DNA from: Ptiloglossa arizonensis
Taxonomy: Eukaryota > Arthropoda > Insecta > Hymenoptera > Colletidae
Assembly: GCF_051014685.1 (NCBI RefSeq)
Contig: NW_027478874.1
Coordinates: 124,001 to 188,000 of the forward strand
Direction of reading: 5' to 3'
Length of the DNA: 64,000 bases
Shown: piece by piece, positions 51,455 through 63,221 of the stretch
Position numbering within the stretch: position 1 is the stretch's first letter
Layout: the number at the start of each line of letters is the position of its first letter
Notes under the pieces: model-generated
Told to the model about the DNA's origin: nothing
Database searches by the model: none
Seen by the model: the letters and a program-made list of their open reading frames with translations, nothing else
Program-made: the position numbers and the translations under genes

Positions 51455-52038
51455 GAGTTTCTACTTTCAGATGCAACAGAAATTTTGCGGATTGAGCAAT
51501 CCGTTCGCGAGATATGGCAGTTTGGAGATAAGAAACGCTTTAGAAACTCAAAATTTTCGCAGTTCCGATGCTCGAAACGAATAACTAGAACGGCCCAGGG
51601 GAAAAGTGCGCATACCGTTGTAATCGGGCGAGTTTCTACTTTCAAATGCAACAGAAATTTTGCGGATTGGTCGATCCGTTCGCGGGATGTGGCAGTTTGG
51701 AAGTAAGAAACGCTTGAGAAACTCAAAATTTTCGCAGTTCTGATGCTCGAAACGAATAACCAGAACGGCCCAGGGGAAAAGTGCGCATACCGTTGTAATC
51801 GGGCGAGTTTCTACTTTCAAATGCAACAGAAATTTTGCGGATTGGTCAATCCGTTCGCGAGATATGGCAGTTTGGAGGTAAGAAACGCTTGAGAAACTCA
51901 AAATTTTCGCAGTTCTGATGCTCGAAACGAATGACTAGAACGGCCTAGGGGAGAAGTACGCACACCGTTGTAATCGGGCGAGTTTCTACTTTCAGATGCA
52001 ACAGAAATCATGCGGATTGGTCAATCCGTTCGCGAGAT

Positions 52039-54256
52039 ATAGCCGTTTGGAAGTAAGAAACGCTTGAGAAACTCAAAATTTTCGCAGTTCTGATGCTCGA
52101 AACGAATAACTAGAACGGCCTAGGGGAAAAGTGCGCATACCGTTGTAATCGGGCGAGTTTCTACTTTCAGAAGCAACAGAAATTTTGCGGATTGATCAAT
52201 CCGTTCGCGAGATATGGCAGATTGGAGATAAGAAACGCTTTAGAAACTCAAAATTTTCGCAGTTCCGATGCTCGAAACGAATAACTAGTACGGCCCAGGG
52301 GAAAAGTGCGCATACCGTTGTAATCGGGCGAGTTTCTACTTCCAGAAGCAACAGAAATTTTGCGGATTGGTCAATCCGTTCGCGAGATATGGCAGTTTGG
52401 AGGTAAGAAACGCTTGAGAAACTCAAAATTTTCGCAGTTCTGAAGCTCGAAACGAATGACTAGAACGGCCTAGGGGAAAACTACACTAACCGTTGCAATC
52501 GGGCGAGTTTCTACTTTCAGATGCAACAGAAATTATGCGGATTGGTCAATCCGTTCGCGAGATATAGCCGTTTGGATGTAAGAAACGCTTGAGAAACTCA
52601 AAATTTTCGCAGTTCTGATGCTCGAAACGAATAACAAGAACGGCCTAGGGGAAAACTACACCCACCGTTGTAATCGGGAGAGTTTCTACTTTCAGATGCA
52701 ACAGAAATTTTGCGGATTGATCAATCCGTTCGCGAGATATGGCAGTTTGGAGATAAGAAACGCTTGAGAAACTCAAAATTTTCGCAGTTCTGATGCTCGA
52801 AACGAATAACTAGAACGGCCTAGGGGAAAAGTGCGCATACCGTTGTAATCGGGCGAGTTTCTACTTTCAGATGCAACAGAAATTTTGCGGATTGATCAAT
52901 CCGTTCGCGAGATATGGCAGTTTGGAGATAAGAAACGCTTGAGAAACTCAAAATTTTCGCAGTTCTGATGCTCGAAACGAATAACTAGAACGGCCTAGGG
53001 GAAAAGTGCGCATACCGTTGTAATCGGGCGAGTTTCTACTTTCAGAAGCAACAGAAATTTTGCGGATTGATCAATCCGTTCGCGAGATATGGCAGTTTGG
53101 AGATAAGAAACGCTTTAGAAACTCAAAATTTTCGCAGTTCCGATGCTCGAAACGAATAACTAGTACGGCCCAGGGGAAAAGTGCGCATACCGTTGTAATC
53201 GGGCGAGTTTCTACTTCCAGAAGCAACAGAAATTTTGCGGATTGGTCAATCCGTTCGCGAGATATGGCAGTTTGGAGGTAAGAAACGCTTGAGAAACTCA
53301 AAATTTTCGCAGTTCTGAAGCTCGAAACGAATGACTAGAACGGCCTAGGGGAAAACTACACTAACCGTTGCAATCGGGCGAGTTTCTACTTTCAGATGCA
53401 ACAGAAATTATGCGGATTGGTCAATCCGTTCGCGAGATATAGCCGTTTGGATGTAAGAAACGCTTGAGAAACTCAAAATTTTCGCAGTTCTGATGCTCGA
53501 AACGAATATCTAGAACGGCCTAGGGGAAAAGTGCGCATACCGTTGTAATCGGGCGAGTTTCTACTTTCAGAAGCAACAGAAATTTTGCGGATTGATCAAT
53601 CCCTTCGCGAGATATGGCCGTTTGGATGTAAGAAACGCTTGAGAAACTCAAAATTTTCGCAGTTCTGATGCTCGAAACGAATAACTAGAACGGCCTAGGG
53701 GAAAAGTGCGCATACTGTTGTAATCGGGCGAGTTTCTACTTTCAGATGCAAAAGAAATTTTGAGGATTGATCAATCCCTTCGCGAGATATGGCAGTTTGG
53801 AGATAAGAAACGCTTTAGAAACTCAAAATTTTCGCAGTTCTTTTGCTCGAAACGAATGACTAGAACGGCCTAGGGGAGAAGTACGCATACCGTTGTAATC
53901 GGGCGGGTTTCTACTTTCAGATGCATACAGAAATCATGCGGATTGGTCCATCCGTTCGCGAGATATGGCCGTTTGGATGTAAGAAACGCTTGAGAAACTC
54001 AAAATTTTCGCAGTTCTGATGCTCGAAACGAATGACTAGAACGGCCTAGGGGAAAACTAGACATACCGTTGCAATCGGACGAGTTTCTACTTTCAGATGC
54101 AACAGAAATTATGCGGATTGGTCAATCCGTTCGCGAGATATAGCCGTTTGGATGTAAGAAACGCTTGAGAAACTCAAAATCTTCGCAGTTCTGATGCTCG
54201 AAACGAATAACAAGAACGGCCTAGGGGAAAACTACACCCACCGTTGTAATCGGGAG
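52039..54256. repeat. Domain IV entry: tandem 875-bp (5-monomer) repetition
   Basis: Monomers around 52130-52600 recur at about 53005-53475 (offset 875) and also at 40930-41400. Shared marks are AACTAGTACGGCCC, CTACTTCCAGAAG and CTACACTAACCGTTGC. The unit at about 52621-52680 joins AATAACAAGAACGG and CGGGAGAGTTT, as at 54210-54260, to a different following monomer. Confidence 0.85.
53920..53932. other. One-base insertion monomer, copy 2
   Basis: It has the same GATGCATACAG form as at 41851, at the 12075-bp offset of the duplicated block, so it is inherited with that block. Confidence 0.9.
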
Positions 54257-57200
54257 AGTTTCTACTTTCAGATGCAACAGAAATTTTGCGGATTGGTCAA
54301 TCCGTTCGCGACATATGGCAGTTTGGATGTAAGAAACGCTTGAGGAACTCAAAATTTTCGCAGTTCTGATGCTCGAAACGAATAACTAGAACGGCCTAGG
54401 GGAAAACTACACCTACCGTTGTAATCGGGCGAGTTTCTACTTTCAGATGCAACAGAAATTTTGCTGATTGGTCAATCCGTTCGCGAGATATGGCAGTTTG
54501 GAGGTAAGAAACGCTTGAGGAACTCAAAATTTTCGCAGTTCTGATGCTCGAAACGAATAACTCGAACGGCCTAGGGGAAAACTACTCCCACCGTTGTAAT
54601 CGGGCGAGTTTCTACTTTCAGATGCAACAGCAATTTTGCGGATTGAGCAATCCGTTCGCGAGATATGGCAGTTTGGAGATAAGAAACGCTTTAGAAACTC
54701 AAAATTTTCGCAGTTCCGATGCTCGAAACGAATAACTAGAACGGCCCAGGGGAAAAGTGCGCATACCGTTGTAATCGGGCGAGTTTCTACTTTCAAATGC
54801 AACAGAAATTTTGCGGATTGGTCGATCCGTTCGCGAGATGTGGCAGTTTGGACGTAAGAAACGCTTGAGAAACTCAAAATTTTCGCAGTTCTGATGCTCG
54901 AAACGAATAACCAGAACGGCCCAGGGGAAAAGTGCGCATACCGTTGTAATCGGGCGAGTTTCTACTTTCAGATGCAACAGAAATCATGCGGATTGGTCAA
55001 TCCGTTCGCGAGATATGGCCGTTTGGATGTAAGAAACGCTTGAGAAACTCAAAATTTTCGCAGTTCTGATGATCGAAACGAATAACTAGAACGGCCTAGG
55101 GGAAAAGTGCGCATACTGTTGTAAACGGGCGAGTTTCTACTTTCAGATGCAACAGAAACTTTGCGGATTGATCAATCCCTTCGCGAGATATGGCAGTTTG
55201 GAGATAAGAAACGCTTTAGAAACTCAAAATTTTCGCAGTTCTATGCTCGAAACGAATTACTAGAACGGCCCAGGGGAAAAGTGCGCATACCGTTGTAATC
55301 GGGCGAGTTTCTACTTTCAAATGCAACAGAAATTTTGCGGATTGGTCAATCCGTTCGCGAGATGTGGCAGTTTGGATGTAAGAAACGCTTGAGAAACTCA
55401 AAATTTTCGCAGTTCTGATGCTCGAAACGAATAAATAGAAAGGCCTGGGGGAAAAGTACGCATAGAGTTGTAATCGGGCGAGTTTCTACTTTCAGATGCA
55501 ACAGAAATTTTGCGGATTGGTCAATCCGTTCGCGAGAAATGGCAGTTTGGAGGTAAGAAACGCATGAGAAACTCAAAATTTTCGCAGTTCTGATGCTCGA
55601 AACGAATAACTGGAACGGCCTAGGGGAAAACTACACTTACCGTTGTAATCGGGCGAGTTTCTACTTTCAGATGCAACAGAAATTTTGCGGATTGGTCAAT
55701 CCGTTCGCGAGATGTGGCAGTTTGGAGGTAAGAAACGCTTGAGAAACTCAAAATTTTCGCAGTTCTGATGCTCGAAACGAATAACTGGAACGGCCTAGGG
55801 GAAAAGTACGCATACCGATGTAAACGGGCGAGTTTCTACTTTCAGATGCAACAGAAATCATGCGGATTGGTCAATCCGTTCGCGAGATATGGCCGTTTGG
55901 ATGTAAGAAACGCTTGAGAAACTCAAAATTTTCGCAGTTCTGATGCTCGAAACGAATAAATAGAAAGGCCTGGGGGAAAAGTACGCATACCGTTGTAATC
56001 GGGCGAGTTTCTACTTTCAGATGCAACAGAAATTTTGCGGATTGGTCAATACGTTCGCGTGATATGGCAGTTTGGAAGTAAGAAACGCTTGAGAAACTCA
56101 AAATTTTCGCAGTTCCGACGCTCGAAACGAATAACTAGAACGGCCCAGGGGAAAAGTGCGCATACCGTTGTAATCGGACGAGTTTCTACTTTCAGAAGCA
56201 ACAGAAATTTTCCGGATTGGTCAATCCGTTCGCGAGATATGGCAGTTTGGAGGTAAGAAACGCTTGAGAAACTCAAAATTTTCGCAGTTCTGATGCTCGA
56301 AACGAATGACTAGAACGGCCTAGGGGAAAACTACACATAGCGTTGCAATCGGGCGAGTTTCTACTTTCAGATGCAACAGAAATTATGCGGATTGGTCAAT
56401 CCGTTCGCGAGATATAGCCGTTTGGATGTAAGAAACGCTTGAGAAAGTCAAAATTTTCGCAGTTCTGAAGCTCGAAACGAATAACTAGAACGGCCTAGGG
56501 GAAAAGTGCGCATACCGTTGTAATCGGGCGAGTTTCTACTTTCAGAAGCAACAGAAATTTTGCGGATTGGTCAATCCGTTCGCGAGATATGGCAGTTTGG
56601 AGGTAAGAAACACTTGAGAAACTCAAAATTTTCGCAGTTCTGATGCTCGAAACGAATGACTAGAACGGCCTAGGGGAGAAGTACGCATACCGTTGTAATC
56701 GGGCGAGTTTCTACTTTCAGATGCAACAGAAATCATGCGGATTGGTCAATCCGTTCGCGAGATATGGCCGTTTGGATGTAAGAAACGCTTGAGAAACTCA
56801 AAATTTTCGCAGTGCTGATGCTCGAAACAAATAACTAGAACGGCCTAGGGGAAAACTACACACACCGTTGTCATCGGGCGAGTTTCTACTTTCAGATGCA
56901 ACAGAAATTTTGCGGATTGGTCAATCCGTTCGCGAGATATGGCAGTTTGGAGGTAAGAAACGCTTGAGGAACTCAAAATTTTCGCTGTTCTGATGCGCGA
57001 AACGAATAACTAGAACGGCCTAGGGAAAAACTACACCTACCGTTGTAATCGGGCGAGTTTCTACTTTCAGATGCAACAGAAATTTTGCGGATTGATCAAT
57101 CCGTTCGCGAGATATGGCAGTTTGGAGATAAGAAACGCTTTAGAAACTCAAAATTTTCGCAGTTCCGATGCTCGAAACGAATAACTAGAACGGCCCAGGG

Positions 57201-58215
57201 GAAAAGTGCGCATACCGTTGTAATCGGGCGAGTTTCTACTTTCAAATGCAACAGAAATTTTGCGGATTGGTCAATCCGTTCGCGAGATATGGCAGTTTGG
57301 AGGTAAGAAACGCTTGAGAAACTCAAAATTTTCGCAGTTCTGATGCTCGAAACGAATAACTGGAACGGCCTAGGGGAAAACTACACATACCGTTGTAATC
57401 GGGCGAGTTTCTACTTTCAGATGCAACAGTAATTTTGCGGATTGGTCAATCCGTTCGCGAGATGTGGCAGTTTGGAGGTAAGAAACGCTTGAGAAACTCA
57501 AAATTTTCGCAGTTCTGATGCTCGAAACGAATAACTAGAACGGCCTAGGGGAAAAGTGCGCATACCGTTGTAATCGGGCGAGTTTCTACTTTCAGAAGCA
57601 ACAGAAATTTTGCGGATTGATCAATCCGTTCGCGAGATATGGCAGTTTGGAGATAAGAAACGCTTTAGAAACTCAAAATTTTCGCAGTTCCGATGCTCGA
57701 AACGAATAACTAGTACGGCCCAGGGGAAAAGTGCGCATACCGTTGTAATCGGGCGAGTTTCTACTTCCAGAAGCAACAGAAATTTTGCGGATTGGTCAAT
57801 CCGTTCGCGAGATATGGCAGTTTGGAGGTAAGAAACGCTTGAGAAACTCAAAATTTTCGCAGTTCTGAAGCTCGAAACGAATGACTAGAACGGCCTAGGG
57901 GAAAACTACACTAACCGTTGCAGTCGGGCGAGTTTCTACTTTCAGATGCAACAGAAATTATGCGGATTGGTTAATCCGTTCGCGAGATATAGCCGTTTAG
58001 ATGTAAGAAACGCTTGAGAAACTCAAAATTTTCGCAGTTCTGATGCTCGAAACGAATATCTAGAACGGCCTAGGGGAAAAGTGCGCATACCGTTGTAATC
58101 GGGCGAGTTTCTACTTTCAGAAGCAACAGAAATTTTGCGGATTGATCAATCCCTTCGCGAGATATGGCCGTTTGGATGTAAGAAACGCTTGAGAAACTCA
58201 AAATTTTCGCAGTTC
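54257..58215. repeat. Domain IV macro-repeat, copy 1 (3.96 kb)
   Basis: It aligns with 58982-63115, first at offset 4725 and, after about 54934-54971, at offset 4900, because this copy lacks one monomer. Shared rare variants include CCGTTCGCGACATATGG, the CTGATGATCG monomer, GCATGAGAAACTC, AATAAATAGAAAGG and GGTCAATACGTTCGCG. Confidence 0.93.
54934..54971. other. Chimeric monomer at a one-unit deletion
   Basis: A GTGCGCATAC leader, normally followed by CAAATGCAAC here, is joined to the GATGCAACAGAAATCATGCGG unit, normally led by GTACGCATAC. The corresponding place in copy 2 retains both monomers. The same chimera is at 39708-39745. Confidence 0.85.
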
Positions 58216-58819
58216 CGATGCTCGAAACGAATAACTAGAACGGCCCAGGGGAAAAGTGCGCATACCGTTGTAATCGGGCGAGTTTCTACTTTCAGAAGCA
58301 ACAGAAATTTTGCGGATTGATCAATCCCTTCGCGAGATATGGCAGTTTGGAGATAAGAAACGCTTTAGAAACTCAAAATTTTCGCAGTTCTTTTGCTCGA
58401 AACGAATAACTAGAACGGCCTAGGGGAGAAGTACGCATACCGTTGTAATCGGGCGGGTTTCTACTTTCAGATGCAACAGAAATCATGCGGATTGGTCAAT
58501 CCGTTCGCGAGATATGGCCGTTTGGACGTAAGAAACGCTTGAGAAAGTCAAAATTTTCGCAGTGCTGATGCTCGTAACAAATAACTAGAACCGCCTAGGG
58601 GAAAACTACACACACCGTTGTAATCCGGCGAGTTTCTACTTTCAGATGCAACAGAAATTTTGCGGATTGGTCAATCCGTTCGCGAGATGTGGCAGTTTGG
58701 AGGTAAGAAACGCTTGAGAAACTCATAATTTTCGCAGTTCTGATGCTCGAAACGAATAACTAGAACGGCCTAGGGGAAAAGTACGCATACCGATGTAAAC
58801 GGGCGAGTTTCTACTTTCA

Positions 58820-58832
58820 GATGCATACAGAA
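58820..58832. other. One-base insertion monomer, copy 3
   Basis: This third GATGCATACAG unit follows a TACCGATGTAAACGGG leader rather than the CGGGCGGGTTT leader of the other two. That points to an exchange between the leader and the insertion site. Confidence 0.85.
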
Positions 58833-58981
58833 ATCATGCGGATTGGTCAATCCGTTCGCGAGATATGGCCGTTTGGATGTAAGAAACGCTTGAGAAACTC
58901 AAAATTTTCGCAGTTCTGATGCTCGAAACGAATGACTAGAACGGCCTAGGGGAAAACTACACATACCGTTGCAATCGGACG

Positions 58982-61900
58982 AGTTTCTACTTTCAGATGC
59001 AACAGAAATTTTGCGGATTGGTCAATCCGTTCGCGACATATGGCAGTTTGGAGGTAAGAAACGCTTGAGGAACTCAAAATTTTCGCAGTTCTGATGCTCG
59101 AAACGAATAACTAGAACGGCCTAGGGGAAAACTACACCTACCGTTGTAATCGGGCGAGTTTCTACTTTCAGATGCAACAGAAATTTTGCGGATTGGTCAA
59201 TCCGTTCGCGAGATATGGCAGTTTGGAGGTAAGAAACGCTTGAGGAACTCAAAATTTTCGCAGTTCTGATGCTCGAAACGAATAACTAGAACGGCCTAGG
59301 GGAAAACTACTCCCACCGTTGTAATCGGGCGAGTTTCTACTTTCAGATGCAACAGAAATTTTGCGGATTGAGCAATCCGTTCGCGAGATATGGCAGTTTG
59401 GAGATAAGAAACGCTTTAGAAACTCAAAATTTTCGCAGTTCCGATGCTCGAAACGAATAACTAGAACGGCCCAGGGGAAAAGTGCGCATACCGTTGTAAT
59501 CGGGCGAGTTTCTACTTTCAAATGCAACAGAAATTTTGCGGATTGGTCGATCCGTTCGCGAGATGTGGCAGTTTGGACGTAAGAAACGCTTGAGAAACTC
59601 AAAATTTTCGCAGTTCTGATGCTCGAAACGAATAACCAGAACGGCCCAGGGGAAAAGTGCGCATACCGTTGTAATCGGGCGAGTTTCTACTTTCAAATGC
59701 AACAGAAATTTTGCGGATTGGTCAATCCGTTCGCGAGATATGGCAGTTTGGAGGTAAGAAACGCTTGAGAAACTCAAAATTTTCGCAGTTCTGATGCTCG
59801 AAACGAATGACTAGAACGGCCTAGGGGAGAACTACGCATACCGTTGTAATCGGGCGAGTTTCTACTTTCAGATGCAACAGAAATCATGCGGATTGGTCAA
59901 TCCGTTCGCGAGATATGGCCGTTTGGATGTAAGAAACGCTTGAGAAACTCAAAATTTTCGCAGTTCTGATGATCGAAACGAATAACTAGAACGGCCTAGG
60001 GGAAAAGTGCGCATACTGTTGTAAACGGGCGAGTTTCTACTTTCAGATGCAACGGAAATTTTGCGGATTGATCAATCCCTTCGCGAGATATGGCAGTTTG
60101 GAGATAAGAAACGCTTTAGAAACTCAAAATTTTCGCAGTTTTATGCTCGAAACGAATTACTAGAACGGCCCAGGGGAAAAGTGCGCATACCGTTGTAATC
60201 GGGCGAGTTTCTACTTTCAAATGCAACAGAAATTTTGCGGATTGGTCAATCCGTTCGCGAGATGTGGCAGTTTGGATGTAAGAAACGCTTGAGAAACTCA
60301 AAATTTTCGCAGTTCTGATGCTCGAAACGAATAAATAGAAAGGCCTGGGGAAAAAGTACGCATAGCGTTGTAATCGGGCGAGTTTCTACTTTCAGATGCA
60401 ACAGAAATTTTGCGGATTGGTCAATCCGTTCGCGAGAAATGGCAGTTTGGAGGTAAGAAACGCATGAGAAACTCAAAATTTTCGCAGTTCTGATGCTCGA
60501 AACGAATAACTGGAACGGCCTAGGGGAAAACTACACTTACCGTTGTAATCGGGCGAGTTTCTACTTTCAGATGCAACAGAAATTTTGCGGATTGGTCAAT
60601 CCGTTCGCGAGATGTGGCAGTTTGGAGGTAAGAAACGCTTGAGAAACTCAAAATTTTCGCAGTTCTGATGCTCGAAACGAATAACTGGAACGGCCTAGGG
60701 GAAAAGTACGCATACCGATGTAAACGGGCGAGTTTCTACTTTCAGATGCAACAGAAATCATGCGGATTGGTCAATCCGTTCGCGAGATATGGCCGTTTGG
60801 ATGTAAGAAACGCTTGAGAAACTCAAAATTTTCGCAGTTCTGATGCTCGAAACGAATAAATAGAAAGGCCTGGGGGAAAAGTACGCATACCGTTGTAATC
60901 GGGCGAGTTTCTACTTTCAGATGCAACAGAAATTTTGCGGATTGGTCAATACGTTCGCGTGATATGGCAGTTTGGAAGTAAGAAACGCTTGAGAAACTCA
61001 AAATTTTCGCAGTTCCGACGCTCGAAACGAATAACTAGAACGGCCCAGGGGAAAAGTGCGCATACCGTTGTAATCGGACGAGTTTCTACTTTCAGAAGCA
61101 ACAGAAATTTTCCGGATTGGTCAATCCGTTCGCGAGATATGGCAGTTTGGAGGTAAGAAACGCTTGAGAAACTCAAAATTTTCGCAGTTCTGATGCTCGA
61201 AACGAATGACTAGAACGGCCTAGGGGAAAACTACACATAGCGTTGCAATCGGGCGAGTTTCTACTTTCAGATGCAACAGAAATTATGCGGATTGGTCAAT
61301 CCGTTCGCGAGATATAGCCGTTTGGATGTAAGAAACGCTTGAGAAACTCAAAATTTTCGCAGTTCTGAAGCTCGAAACGAATAACTAGAACGGCCTAGGG
61401 GAAAAGTGCGCATACCGTTGTAATCGGGCGAGTTTCTACTTTCAGAAGCAACAGAAATTTTGCGGATTGGTCAATCCGTTCGCGAGATATGGCAGTTTGG
61501 AGGTAAGAAACACTTGAGAAACTCAAAATTTTCGCAGTTCTGATGCTCGAAACGAATGACTAGAACGGCCTAGGGGAGAAGTACGCATACCGTTGTAATC
61601 GGGCGAGTTTCTACTTTCAGATGCAACAGAAATCATGCGGATTGGTCAATCCGTTCGCGAGATATGGCCGTTTGGATGTAAGAAACGCTTGAGAAACTCA
61701 AAATTTTCGCAGTGCTGATGCTCGAAACAAATAACTAGAACGGCCTAGGGGAAAACTACACACACCGTTGTCATCGGGCGAGTTTCTACTTTCAGATGCA
61801 ACAGAAATTTTGCGGATTGGTCAATCCGTTCGCGAGATATGGCAGTTTGGAGGTAAGAAACGCTTGAGGAACTCAAAATTTTCGCTGTTCTGATGCGCGA

Positions 61901-63115
61901 AACGAATAACTAGAACGGCCTAGGGAAAAACTACACCTACCGTTGTAATCGGGCGAGTTTCTACTTTCAGATGCAACAGAAATTTTGCGGATTGATCAAT
62001 CCGTTCGCGAGATATGGCAGTTTGGAGATAAGAAACGCTTTAGAAACTCAAAATTTTCGCAGTTCCGATGCTCGAAACGAATAACTAGAACGGCCCAGGG
62101 GAAAAGTGCGCATACCGTTGTAATCGGGCGAGTTTCTACTTTCAAATGCAACAGAAATTTTGCGGATTGGTCAATCCGTTCGCGAGATATGGCAGTTTGG
62201 AGGTAAGAAACGCTTGAGAAACTCAAAATTTTCGCAGTTCTGATGCTCGAAACGAATAACTGGAACGGCCTAGGGGAAAACTACACATACCGTTGTAATC
62301 GGGCGAGTTTCTACTTTCAGATGCAACAGTAATTTTGCGGATTGGTCAATCCGTTCGCGAGATGTGGCAGTTTGGAGGTAAGAAACGCTTGAGAAACTCA
62401 AAATTTTCGCAGTTCTGATGCTCGAAACGAATAACTAGAACGGCCTAGGGGAAAAGTGCGCATACCGTTGTAATCGGGCGAGTTTCTACTTTCAGAAGCA
62501 ACAGAAATTTTGCGGATTGATCAATCCGTTCGCGAGATATGGCAGTTTGGAGATAAGAAACGCTTTAGAAACTCAAAATTTTCGCAGTTCCGATGCTCGA
62601 AACGAATAACTAGTACGGCCCAGGGGAAAAGTGCGCATACCGTTGTAATCGGGCGAGTTTCTACTTCCAGAAGCAACAGAAATTTTGCGGATTGGTCAAT
62701 CCGTTCGCGAGATATGGCAGTTTGGAGGTAAGAAACGCTTGAGAAACTCAAAATTTTCGCAGTTCTGAAGCTCGAAACGAATGACTAGAACGGCCTAGGG
62801 GAAAACTACACTAACCGTTGCAATCGGGCGAGTTTCTACTTTCAGATGCAACAGAAATTATGCGGATTGGTTAATCCGTTCGCGAGATATAGCCGTTTAG
62901 ATGTAAGAAACGCTTGAGAAACTCAAAATTTTCGCAGTTCTGATGCTCGAAACGAATATCTAGAACGGCCTGGGGGAAAAGTGCGCATACCGTTGTAATC
63001 GGGCGAGTTTCTACTTTCAGAAGCAACAGAAATTTTGCGGATTGATCAATCCCTTCGCGAGATATGGCCGTTTGGATGTAAGAAACGCTTGAGAAACTCA
63101 AAATTTTCGCAGTTC
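58982..63115. repeat. Domain IV macro-repeat, copy 2 (4.13 kb)
   Basis: It is the partner of 54257-58215 and one monomer longer. The extra unit lies around 59696-59870. The CTACTCCCAC landmark is at 54581 and 59306 (spacing 4725) and again at 63855 (spacing 4549). Confidence 0.93.
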
Positions 63116-63221
63116 TGATGCTCGAAACGAATAACTAGAACGGCCTAGGGGAAAAGTGCGCATACTGTTGTAATCGGGCGAGTTTCTACTTTCAGATGCA
63201 ACAGAAATTTTGAGGATTGAT

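Larger units (their letters stand above)
42353..52038. repeat. Domain III copy 2, with an extra 1225 bp
   Basis: It is the partner of 28004-36464 and 1225 bp (7 monomers) longer. The extra copy of 29006-30230 is joined inside one chimeric monomer at 44565-44580. It also differs in a two-monomer tract at 50928-51166, and at scattered bases such as A32977/G48551 and C33067/G48641. Otherwise the copies look nearly identical, which suggests a recent event. Confidence 0.95.

Noticed and set aside
42353..52038. The large duplications as pure assembly artefacts
   Set aside because: Each pair of copies differs by real-looking events (1225-bp duplication, conversion tract, scattered substitutions), which a simple false duplication would not show. 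Collapse or expansion errors cannot be excluded without reads.
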